Assembly: GCA_003819975.1 (NCBI GenBank)
Contig: RPPU01000030.1
Coordinates: forward strand, 1 to 15,335
DNA from: Desulfobacteraceae bacterium
Lineage (GTDB): Bacteria > Desulfobacterota > DSM-4660 > Desulfatiglandales > HGW-15
Direction: 5' to 3'
DNA: 15,335 nucleotides
Shown in pieces: positions 6,673-12,546 of the stretch (its first letter is position 1; the number at the start of each line of letters is the position of its first letter). The translations under genes were made by a program, and so were the position numbers. The notes under the pieces were generated by a model that made no database searches, was not told where the DNA came from, and worked only from the letters and a program-made list of their open reading frames with translations.

Positions 6673-7297
6673 GCGCGATGGAAAGCAGTTATGAGCCGGG
6701 TTAGCGCTTTTACGATTCGAAAAAGTCCGGGACAAAAAAATTCGCTCCGGAAAAAGAGCGGCCGGACATAATCCGGTTGCCCGTTTTCGGCCGATCCGAC
6801 AACGGTCCCTTGGCGGAATGCGAATTCGGCCGCCGCGAAATGGTGCGCCTGAAGCCGCCGGGCAAAGAGTTTCCCGGGGCGACCCGGCAAGGTTTATCCG
6901 TTTAGTCCGCATTAGCCCTTGACCCACCCCTTTTTTTAATCTTTTAAAGATAACCACTCAGATTCAACGATGCTTCACCCGTCCGCCCCGTGCGGCAAAG
7001 GCGTATCCGTCTTGTTTTTTCGCGAATCTCCGAATCGGCGACCGGGTTTCAGCCGTGAAAACTACCGCAATTTCCAGCCTAGAATACAGCGCAGGCCCTA
7101 TAGAAATTTGATCGAATCAGACCGAAAATATAGCCATTCTCAAAACAGTCCAAGTTCAACCATCGGATTACACCGGTTTAAGCGCGGCCGAGTTTGAGGG
7201 GCTCGTAAGACCCGGGAAGCAACGGTGGTTCAATAGCCGGCACGAAGCGGGAAGAAAATCGGCGTTCGATATATAGAATAGGGGAAAGGATAAGACC
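6673..7297. other. Intergenic stretch without a confident gene, possibly degenerate coding sequence
   Basis: These 625 bp hold no gene I can support. On the plus strand one frame is open from about 6702 to a TAG near 6903 without a good start. Another is open from before 7055 (GTG) to a TAG at 7274-7276, interrupted by a TGA at 7109-7111. Its last part reads like protein (DYTGLSAAEFEGLV, then RPGKQRWFNSRHEAGR). Neither has a ribosome binding site or a recognised family. A T7 run at about 6931-6937 has no stem before it. The region may be a decayed gene plus the leader of the receiver gene at 7298. Confidence 0.4.
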
Positions 7298-7786
7298 ATG
7301 CAACTTCAAAAAGTCAAAGATACCGCAATGGAAAGGCCCGTAAGAAAAGACCGCATCTTGATCGTGGATGACGACAGCAGCACCCGGGAACTGGTTTCAA
7401 AAATGGTTTCCCTTTACGATTACGATGCGTTCCCGGCCGAAGACGCTTTTAAAGCCCTGGATATTCTGGACCAGATGTCCTTTGACGTCGTTATAACCGA
7501 CCTGCAAATGCCGGGCATGGACGGTTGGGAATTAGCCAAAAAGATCAAGGAGCGGACCGAGGATATCCCTGTCATCCTGATGACCGGTGCGAACGAAGAA
7601 ATGGTCAGGGGCAAAATAGGCCGCAGCAGCGTGGATGTCGTGATTTTCAAACCGTTCGGTTTAAAGGAAATTCAGGAAGCGATTGAGGACACTTTCGAGC
7701 TCAGGATAGGTCTTACGACCCTTCGTCAAGCTCAGGACTCGGGAAGTGCGGGAAACGGAGCCAAACAGCGAGTCCGTTCGTGCTGA
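7298..7786 (+). CDS. Single-domain CheY-like receiver protein with repeat-derived C-terminus
   Basis: This 162-residue stand-alone receiver protein lacks any output domain. The CheY-type fold lies at about residues 18-135: acidic D24-D26 (LIVDDDSS), phosphoacceptor D68 (VVITDLQMPGMDGWEL), T96 (ILMTGA) and K118-P119 (VVIFKPF). It probably passes signals to partner proteins by phosphorylation, as in CheY/DivK-type relays. The ATG at 7298 follows GGGGAAAGGA; a second ATG at 7328 lacks a ribosome binding site. The last 24 or so residues (TLRQAQDSGSAGNGAKQRVR) are translated from a REP-like palindromic repeat that entered the 3' end, so the ancestral stop was probably near codon 138-140. The next gene starts 46 bp downstream. 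Confidence 0.92.
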   Translation: MQLQKVKDTAMERPVRKDRILIVDDDSSTRELVSKMVSLYDYDAFPAEDAFKALDILDQMSFDVVITDLQMPGMDGWELAKKIKERTEDIPVILMTGANEEMVRGKIGRSSVDVVIFKPFGLKEIQEAIEDTFELRIGLTTLRQAQDSGSAGNGAKQRVRSC

Positions 7787-7805
7787 GCCCTTCGCCCGGC
7801 TCAGG
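7719..7805. repeat. REP-like palindromic repeat pair
   Basis: The stretch contains CCCTTCGTCAAGCTCAGG (7719-7736) and CTGAGC-N10-GCTCAG (7783-7804). GGACTCG (7735-7741) pairs with CGAGTCC (7769-7775). The CCCTTCG-ACAAGCTCAGG type of unit is, from memory, a common dispersed repeat in several bacterial groups. It overlaps the 3' end of the receiver gene and supplies its stop codon, and it is unrelated to the GGAACAGGAGTTCC elements. Confidence 0.75.
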
Positions 7806-7832
7806 ACATATTGAAAAAAGGGAGGGCTGACG

Positions 7833-8093
7833 ATGGAACAAACAACGACCATTCATTTTGACGACGAGCCGGTTCGGTTTACGCCTGACGGGAAAGTGGC
7901 GGTGCTGGATGCGATCCGAATGCTGTATTGCGTCGAGGAATCCCAAACCATATGGGAACGTATGAAAACCGAATACCCCGATATCCTGAACCATTGCGAA
8001 GACTATTCCTTTAATAGTGAAGGCGCTGCGGCCGTGATCGATAAAGAGGGCTGGAATAAGATCTGGACGATTTTACCCCAATACCTCAGTTGA
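7833..8093 (+). CDS. Small protein of unknown function (86 aa)
   Basis: The 86-residue soluble protein has a well-formed pattern: TIHFDDEPVRFTPDGKVAVLDAIRML, then WERMKTEYPDILNHCEDYSF, ending AAVIDKEGWNKIWTILPQYL. The layout is a beta-hairpin start, a helical middle and a C-terminal strand-helix. It is faintly reminiscent of the small N-terminal domain of BRO/antirepressor-like proteins, but I would not assign that. The GGGAGGG ribosome binding site before the ATG and the intact frame support a real gene. It lies 46 bp after the receiver gene, probably in the same transcript, and is followed by a terminator at 8207-8230. A role linked to the receiver protein is possible from position only. 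Confidence 0.72.
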   Translation: MEQTTTIHFDDEPVRFTPDGKVAVLDAIRMLYCVEESQTIWERMKTEYPDILNHCEDYSFNSEGAAAVIDKEGWNKIWTILPQYLS

Positions 8094-8206
8094 AAAAGGC
8101 CCTATAAAAACAAAATTATTGCCCAGGTAGCCGGAATTCAGAATCGTCCGCTAAAAGGTTTAGACCGGGGACGCGTTCGGGCCGGATGGCGGATGGGGCC
8201 ATCAAT

Positions 8207-8230
8207 TCTTGTAAATCTACAAGATTTTTT
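8207..8230 (+). terminator. Intrinsic terminator
   Basis: A perfect 7-bp stem TCTTGTA/TACAAGA (8207-8213 with 8218-8224) with loop AATC is followed at once by TTTTTT. The stem is AT-rich, so it is of moderate strength. It would end the transcript of the receiver gene and the 86-residue gene. Confidence 0.7.
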
Positions 8231-8319
8231 CTTTCAGAATACAGGAGTCACCTTATTGGTTTTTTTGACCGGTGGCTTAAAAATAGTGAAATGCTCAATC
8301 ATTTAAAGGAGGTCTCGCC

Positions 8320-8526
8320 ATGAAACCAAAATGTCAACCGGAGAGAGGCATGGGAAGCCGAAATATTTACTGCGGGTTTTACGATAGATGCCTAGATATT
8401 GCCATTAATAAATGCTGGGGAAAATGGAATTGCGGTCGTTGCAGGCATAGCAACAATTATGAAGCGGCGCCCGATATGATGTTATTCATTAATCATTCTA
8501 TCCCTTATTACGAATTCGTCAATTAA
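8320..8526 (+). CDS. Small Cys-rich protein, putative metal-binding ribbon (68 aa)
   Basis: The 68-residue product has six Cys. The core YC18-GFYDR-C24-LDIA...C32...NC38-GR-C41 (CX5C and CX2C pairs around conserved-looking Trp residues) suggests a zinc or iron site or a small redox ribbon. It has no signal peptide. The strong AAAGGAGG ribosome binding site 7 nt before the ATG supports expression. I do not know a named family. It follows the terminator at 8207-8230, so it starts a new transcription unit, and it lies 37 bp before the CBM48 gene, so it is probably co-transcribed with the hemerythrin and superoxide reductase genes. Confidence 0.72.
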   Translation: MKPKCQPERGMGSRNIYCGFYDRCLDIAINKCWGKWNCGRCRHSNNYEAAPDMMLFINHSIPYYEFVN

Positions 8527-8563
8527 GTCAAATGGTTAGATTTATAAAAGGAGAGGGTAAACC

Positions 8564-8851
8564 ATGTTGATCGGAAAAGGAAAAAAGAAAAAAGTCACAT
8601 TTAATCTAACGGCTCCGGAAGCCGGAAGGGTCTACCTGGCCGGCGATTTCAATGAATGGAAAGGGGATGTAACTCCTCTAAAACCTCAAAAAAATAACGG
8701 GGCCGCGACCGAATGGCGTACGATCCTGCAGTTACAACCCGGGACCTATCAGTATCGCTATATTGTGGACGGCGAATGGCGTAATGACCCACTGAGTCGG
8801 GAGCGGGCGCCGAATGAGTTCGGAACCTTCAACGATATCGTCAAGGTATGA
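8564..8851 (+). CDS. Stand-alone CBM48/AMPK-type glycogen-binding domain protein
   Basis: The 95-residue product consists of one immunoglobulin-like E-set domain of the isoamylase-N/AMPK-beta glycogen-binding type. The hallmarks are VTFNLTAPEAGRVYLAGDFN followed by EW, then LQPGTYQYRYIVDGEWRNDP, ending FGTFNDIVKV. The aromatic residues of the carbohydrate face (W32 in FNEW and the Trp of DGEW) are present. Such domains normally sit on glycogen branching enzymes or kinases, but here there is no catalytic part. The ATG has AAAGGAGAGG upstream. Its stop codon overlaps the start of the hemerythrin-like gene (ATGA), so translation of the two is probably coupled. Glycogen binding is a family inference; a scaffolding role is equally possible. 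Confidence 0.93.
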   Translation: MLIGKGKKKKVTFNLTAPEAGRVYLAGDFNEWKGDVTPLKPQKNNGAATEWRTILQLQPGTYQYRYIVDGEWRNDPLSRERAPNEFGTFNDIVKV

Positions 8852-9546
8852 CCATGCCATTAAAATCCGAGACCGTTTTTGAGAGAGATTATGATTGCTT
8901 TCCGGCCGATGAGGTTTCCCCGGAGGAGGTTCAAACCGGGGGTGCGGATCAGAGTGCGGAGAACAAAAGCTTATCCGTCACGGCCCCTTTGAAGCAAGAA
9001 CATGACCATATCGGGCGCATGATGAATGTCCTGGCGAGTTTTTGCATGAAATTGGACCGGCGGGAGCCGATTCAGGTCGACGATTTGGACAGCATTTGGG
9101 ATTATTTGAAAATTTACGTTGACGCGCGCCATAACGGTAAAGAAGAAAGCCTGCTTTATCCGGAGTTTATGGCGGAAAGCGGCGATCGCGAAAAAAAAAT
9201 GATCGGATCGATTCTCGGCGAACATGAAACCGAAAGAATGTACGTGAATGTGATCGGCCGATTGATTCGTCATTATCGCGATGCCGAGCTCAATGCCGAT
9301 ACCTGGCTGGTCGTGAATCTGAGCAAGTATATCACCTTGCAAAAAGAGCATATGGACAAGGAGAACACGATCCTCTTTTCCATTGTGGAAAACCGCCTTT
9401 CAGCGCGGAAAAAAGCCGGGTTGCTTGAGGCTTTCAAGTGCGCCGATGAAATCGGGTTCGGCGCGGTGCGTAGCGACGAATTTCAGGGATTATTGGTTTC
9501 ATTGGAAAAAAATTATCAAAATCCGCGTTTGGCGGGCAGCCATTAA
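8848..9546 (+). CDS. Hemerythrin-like (HHE) domain protein
   Basis: This is a 232-residue soluble protein with a four-helix hemerythrin/HHE domain at about residues 45-190, which binds a non-heme di-iron centre and senses or stores O2, NO or iron. The ligand pattern is H54 (EHDHIGRMM), H95-xxx-E99 (ARHNGKEES), H126 (GEHETER) and H168-xxx-E172 (QKEHMDKEN), all present. The first 40 residues form an acidic, poorly conserved extension. The start overlaps the CBM48 stop by 4 nt (ATGA); an in-frame ATG at 8854 is the alternative start. No strong ribosome binding site is seen, which fits coupled translation. The superoxide reductase gene follows after 40 bp, so the three genes probably form an operon for oxygen or NO defence. 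Confidence 0.93.
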   Translation: MTMPLKSETVFERDYDCFPADEVSPEEVQTGGADQSAENKSLSVTAPLKQEHDHIGRMMNVLASFCMKLDRREPIQVDDLDSIWDYLKIYVDARHNGKEESLLYPEFMAESGDREKKMIGSILGEHETERMYVNVIGRLIRHYRDAELNADTWLVVNLSKYITLQKEHMDKENTILFSIVENRLSARKKAGLLEAFKCADEIGFGAVRSDEFQGLLVSLEKNYQNPRLAGSH

Positions 9547-9586
9547 CCGGCCGGCGCTAAAGCACGGAAGAGGTCGGTCAGGGTTC

Positions 9587-9982
9587 ATGAGAACTTTGGG
9601 AGAGTTTTATCAATCGGCCGATTGGAAAAAGGAGAAGCATGTCCCGGTCATCGAATGCGCGGATTCGGTCAAGGCGGATGAGCGAGCATTGATAACCATC
9701 ACGGTGGGCAAAGAGATCCCGCATCCCAATACCACGGAACATCATATCCGCTGGATTCAGCTTTTTTTCAAGCCGGATGACGAAAAATTCATTTACCAGA
9801 TCGCTTTCGGCAGCTTCGACGCGCATGGCGATTCCATTGAGGGCGCCAACAAAGGATGCGTTTTCAGCGAAGCCGCTCTTTCCGTGACAGCGCGCATTAA
9901 AAAGCGAGGCATGCTGCATGCCATCAGTCTCTGCAACATCCATGGGGTGTGGGAGAGCTATAAACCGATTTTCATATCCTAA
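9587..9982 (+). CDS. Superoxide reductase, one-iron (neelaredoxin) type
   Basis: This 131-residue enzyme reduces superoxide to hydrogen peroxide with electrons from rubredoxin-like donors, in the cytoplasm of anaerobes. All ligands of the Fe(His)4Cys centre are visible: the E16-K17-H18-V-P motif, H46 and H52 in PHPNTTEHHIRW, and C116 and H119 in LCNIHGVWES. There is no N-terminal desulforedoxin domain, so it is the one-iron class. The ATG at 9587 gives the family's usual N-terminus; the ribosome binding site is weak, so translation may depend on the hemerythrin gene 40 bp upstream. Its TAA is immediately followed by copy 2 of the palindromic element. Rubredoxin is not encoded in the window. 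Confidence 0.96.
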   Translation: MRTLGEFYQSADWKKEKHVPVIECADSVKADERALITITVGKEIPHPNTTEHHIRWIQLFFKPDDEKFIYQIAFGSFDAHGDSIEGANKGCVFSEAALSVTARIKKRGMLHAISLCNIHGVWESYKPIFIS

Positions 9983-10064
9983 ATGTTTTTCGGTCCGGAA
10001 AAGCGTAGAGCCGAAAAACATGAATTCCGGCAGAAGCGCCGGAATAAATGCATACCCTGGTAAG
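9983..10064. repeat. Modular palindromic repeat element, copy 2 (no internal units)
   Basis: This copy has the same plan as copy 1 without the array. An 11-bp perfect hairpin ATGTTTTTCGG/CCGAAAAACAT (9983-10021) has a 17-nt loop whose sequence matches copy 1 at CC-GAAAA--GT-G. Next come ATTCCGGC (10024-10031), a 6-nt gap, GCCGGAAT (10038-10045) and a tail AAAT-N9-GGTAAG ending at 10064. The spacing from GCCGGAAT to GGTAAG is identical to copy 1. It begins on the base after the superoxide reductase TAA. Confidence 0.88.
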
Positions 10065-10107
10065 TCGCTTGATTTTTTACCAAATAAGGCCCGGAAGGAG
10101 AAAACTC

Positions 10108-10452
10108 ATGCCTACGCTTGCTCCGGTTTTATTGAATAAAATAAGGACTTGCAACTTGGATGCGGAGATTCTTAAAGCCGCCATAATCGCGGAATTGGAG
10201 GCCGTCCGTTTGTACGAGCGGTTATCGAACCTGGCTGAAAGCAAGCGGATCAGAAAATTGTTGCTCCAAATTGCCCATGAAGAGAAATTACATGTAAGCG
10301 AGTTCATGGCCTTGTTGTGTAAAGAAGATCCGGACCGGATCGGGGAATCGAACGAAAGCGCAGCGGATCTCGTTTTGACCATCGAAGATGGAAATTGGAT
10401 TTCAGATCAAGGAGAAGAAAAACGGCGATCTCGGGAAAATACGGAAAATTAA
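10108..10452 (+). CDS. Ferritin-like (EncFtn/demi-rubrerythrin type) protein
   Basis: This 114-residue protein has the two-helix ferritin-like fold of the encapsulated-ferritin type, a ferroxidase formed at a dimer interface. Helix 1 carries AELEAVRLYERLSNLAE (E29, Y36) and helix 2 RKLLLQIAHEEKLHVSEFMA (E59, H62). The spacings E-30-E and E-33-H match those of the EncFtn di-iron ligands (E32, E62, H65 in the R. rubrum protein, from memory). The C-terminal tail (about 85-114) is polar and shows no clear encapsulin-loading peptide. No encapsulin gene is in the window, so a free form is possible. The ATG at 10108 has AAGGAG 7 nt upstream; the frame is open earlier but overlaps the repeat copy. 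The 3' end overlaps another small ORF. Confidence 0.85.
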   Translation: MPTLAPVLLNKIRTCNLDAEILKAAIIAELEAVRLYERLSNLAESKRIRKLLLQIAHEEKLHVSEFMALLCKEDPDRIGESNESAADLVLTIEDGNWISDQGEEKRRSRENTEN

Positions 10453-10637
10453 ATATTCCCGGTGTCGGCGAAACCGAACCGGTATTTATTTTGAGAGCCC
10501 AGGCCAATTTGGCGAAACCGGCGATCCGGGCTTATCGATTACCGGTTCAATTGCATGAGTTGCCCCTGTCGTCCAAACCGGCGGATGAGCTTGCGCGCTT
10601 CCAAAAATGGCCGGAAAACAGAAAGCTGCCGGATTGA
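10395..10637 (+). CDS. Small overlapping ORF with LRAQ motif (up to 80 aa), start uncertain
   Basis: The frame is open to a TGA at 10635-10637 and reads like a real small protein: KYGKLNIPGVGETEPVFILR followed by AQANLAKPAI, ending FQKWPENRKLPD. I seem to recall similar small proteins with an EPVFxLRAQD motif in other bacteria, but cannot name a family. The only standard start is a TTG at 10395, with no ribosome binding site. An AAGGAG at 10409-10414 lies 7 nt before an ACG codon (10422), which would start the protein at the expected place. It overlaps the ferritin-like gene by 31-58 bp, so they may be translationally coupled. It may also be a decayed gene whose ATG mutated to ACG. Confidence 0.5.
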   Translation: MDFRSRRRKTAISGKYGKLNIPGVGETEPVFILRAQANLAKPAIRAYRLPVQLHELPLSSKPADELARFQKWPENRKLPD

Positions 10638-10658
10638 TCCTTTATTACAGCATAAAAA

Positions 10659-10800
10659 TCGAAAAAACAGGAATTCCAGCCAACCGGAACAGGAGTTCCG
10701 GCGGGACTGGAACAGGAGTTCCGGTGAGACTGGAACAGGAGTTCCAGTGAGACTGGAACAGGAGTTCCGGTGAGAGCGCCGGAATCAGTCCGTACAATGG
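10659..10800. repeat. Modular palindromic repeat element, copy 3 (four internal units, left end truncated)
   Basis: This copy has the right arm of the first hairpin (TCGAAAAAACAG, 10659-10670) without a matching left arm, then ATTCCAGC. Four tandem GGAACAGGAGTTCC palindromes start at 10686, 10709, 10732 and 10755 (period 23 bp). The closing arm GCCGGAAT is at 10778-10785, with a diverged tail to 10800. Flanking bases vary between ACTGG and ACCGG and between CCAGT and CCGGT, so some stems keep G-T wobbles. It lies between the LRAQ ORF and the oxidoreductase genes. Confidence 0.88.
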
Positions 10801-10875
10801 CCCGCGGCCGGTTCTCTGCCTTTCGTCATGGAAAAATCATTTTCTCGGAATTTCTTTTCGTGGGGGAACAGTGAA

Positions 10876-12546
10876 ATGAAAGATCTCAATATTGTGCTGG
10901 CGGGCGCGGCCGGCGAGGGCGTGCAAACCATCGGGGAAATTTTAGCGCATGTTGTTGCCGCACAAGGTCAGGCCGTGTTTTCCTGGCAGGAATTTGAGTC
11001 GCGCATTCGCGGGGGACAAAACAGTTATACTCTGCGGATCGGCGCCCATCCCGATAATGCCCCGCAACAGGCCGCCGATATTTTGCTGGTTTTGAATCGC
11101 GGTGCGCTCCAGAAGTACAAACCGCTGCTAAAGAAAGACGGTATTCTGATCGCGCCGGCGGAAGAACCGAACGATTCCATCACCATTGCGATTAAAAAGA
11201 CGGATATAGAAAAAGCGGGCGGAAAATTTTTTACCAATATGCTCGCCGTCGGAATCTTAACGACTCTTTTGGGGATCAAACCGGAGATCGTCCGGGAGCG
11301 GCTGGCTAAACAGTTCGGCCGCAAAGGCGCGAAAGCCGTGGCGGCCAATGACCGGGCCGCGACCGAAGGATCGCGCCTGGCCTATGAAAAGTTCCCCGGG
11401 ACTTCTCCCTGGAATATATTGGCCGGAAAGGCCTCTTATCGCCTGATCACGGGCCATGAAGCCCTTTCGCTGGGAGCGGCGCAGGCCGGGTGCCGGTTCA
11501 TCAGCGCCTACCCCATGTCGCCCTCGACCACGATTATCGCCTATCTGACCAAAGAGCAGGAACGCTTGGGTATCTTCATCGAGCAGGCCGAAGACGAGAT
11601 CTCAGCCGTGAACATGGCGATCGGCGCGAGCTTTGCCGGCGTGCGCGCCATGACCGCCACTTCGGGCGGCGGTTTTGCCTTGATGTGCGAAAGCGTGAGC
11701 CTGGCCGGCATGACCGAAACGCCTTTGGTCATTGTGCTCGCGCAGCGTCCGGGGCCCTCCACCGGCCTGCCCACGCGCACGGCCCAGGGCGATCTGCTGT
11801 TCGCGGTACACAGCGGCCACGGCGAGTTTCCGAAATTGGTGCTGGCGCCGAGCGATGCGGAGGACGCCTTTCACGCGACGGTGCGCGCTTTTAATCTGGC
11901 GGATAAATATCAAGTCCCCGTCATTATTTTGACCGATCAATTCCTGGCCGATGCTTCTTTTTCCATTGAGGATTTCCCGGTCGATTCCTCGGTCGCGGAT
12001 TTCAACCCGGCAGATCCGGTCTCAATCAATGAATATAAGCGCTACCGATGGACCGCTTCCGGGATTTCACCGCGCCTTTATCCGGGACAGAGCAAACACC
12101 TGGTTTGCGCGGACAGCGACGAGCATGATGAAGCCGGTCACATAACCGAAGACCTGGCTTATACGGCAACCGCCATGGTCGAGAAGCGGACGGCAAAGCT
12201 GAGGAGCTTGAAAAAAGAAATGAGGCCTCCGAAACAGACCGATCTGGATGAGGCCGAGGTTGTTCTGATCGGCTGGGGTTCGTCCCGGAATGCCGTCCGG
12301 GAAGCAATGGAACTGCTAAAACAGGACGGAATCAAGGCCGGCACGATTCATTTTACGGAATTGTGGCCCTTGCCGGATTTTATTTTTCCGGAGCACAAGC
12401 TATACTGGACGGTTGAAAGTAATAGCGGCGGCCAAATCGGACGATTACTGCAGTCCGAATATTTTTTGCATTTATCCGGCAGCATCCGCCGCTATGACGG
12501 CTTGCCTTTAACCGGAGAATATATTTGGAGGAATTTTTATGGATAG
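10876..12546 (+). CDS. 2-oxoacid:acceptor oxidoreductase, fused gamma/alpha subunit
   Basis: This 556-residue subunit belongs to a thiamine-diphosphate enzyme that oxidises a 2-oxoacid plus CoA to acyl-CoA and CO2, passing electrons to ferredoxin. The N-terminal gamma domain is at about 1-185 (VLAGAAGEGVQTIGEIL, FESRIRGGQNSYTLRIG). The pyrimidine-binding alpha domain is at about 195-390, with the typical AYPMSPSTTI, the AEDEISAVNMAIGASFAGVR helix, TATSGGGFALMCESVSLAGM and RPGPSTGLPTRTAQGDL. A C-terminal transketolase-like domain begins near 455 (VVLIGWGSSRNAVREAM). This fused layout is that of KorA/VorA-type enzymes; the substrate (2-oxoglutarate or branched-chain oxoacid) cannot be told. The ATG at 10876 follows GGGGGA with 8-nt spacing, rather than the ATG at 10828. 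The stop overlaps the beta gene by 8 bp. Confidence 0.95.
   Translation: MKDLNIVLAGAAGEGVQTIGEILAHVVAAQGQAVFSWQEFESRIRGGQNSYTLRIGAHPDNAPQQAADILLVLNRGALQKYKPLLKKDGILIAPAEEPNDSITIAIKKTDIEKAGGKFFTNMLAVGILTTLLGIKPEIVRERLAKQFGRKGAKAVAANDRAATEGSRLAYEKFPGTSPWNILAGKASYRLITGHEALSLGAAQAGCRFISAYPMSPSTTIIAYLTKEQERLGIFIEQAEDEISAVNMAIGASFAGVRAMTATSGGGFALMCESVSLAGMTETPLVIVLAQRPGPSTGLPTRTAQGDLLFAVHSGHGEFPKLVLAPSDAEDAFHATVRAFNLADKYQVPVIILTDQFLADASFSIEDFPVDSSVADFNPADPVSINEYKRYRWTASGISPRLYPGQSKHLVCADSDEHDEAGHITEDLAYTATAMVEKRTAKLRSLKKEMRPPKQTDLDEAEVVLIGWGSSRNAVREAMELLKQDGIKAGTIHFTELWPLPDFIFPEHKLYWTVESNSGGQIGRLLQSEYFLHLSGSIRRYDGLPLTGEYIWRNFYG

Noticed and set aside
6658..6957. Minus-strand 98-99 residue ORFs across 6594-6957
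   Set aside because: They are Arg/Pro-rich products of GC-biased frames, partly antisense to the rhodanese 3' end, with no motif.
10555..10773. Plus-strand ORF with Arg/Glu/Gly-rich repeats in copy 3
   Set aside because: It is also a translation of the repeat array and overlaps the end of the LRAQ ORF.
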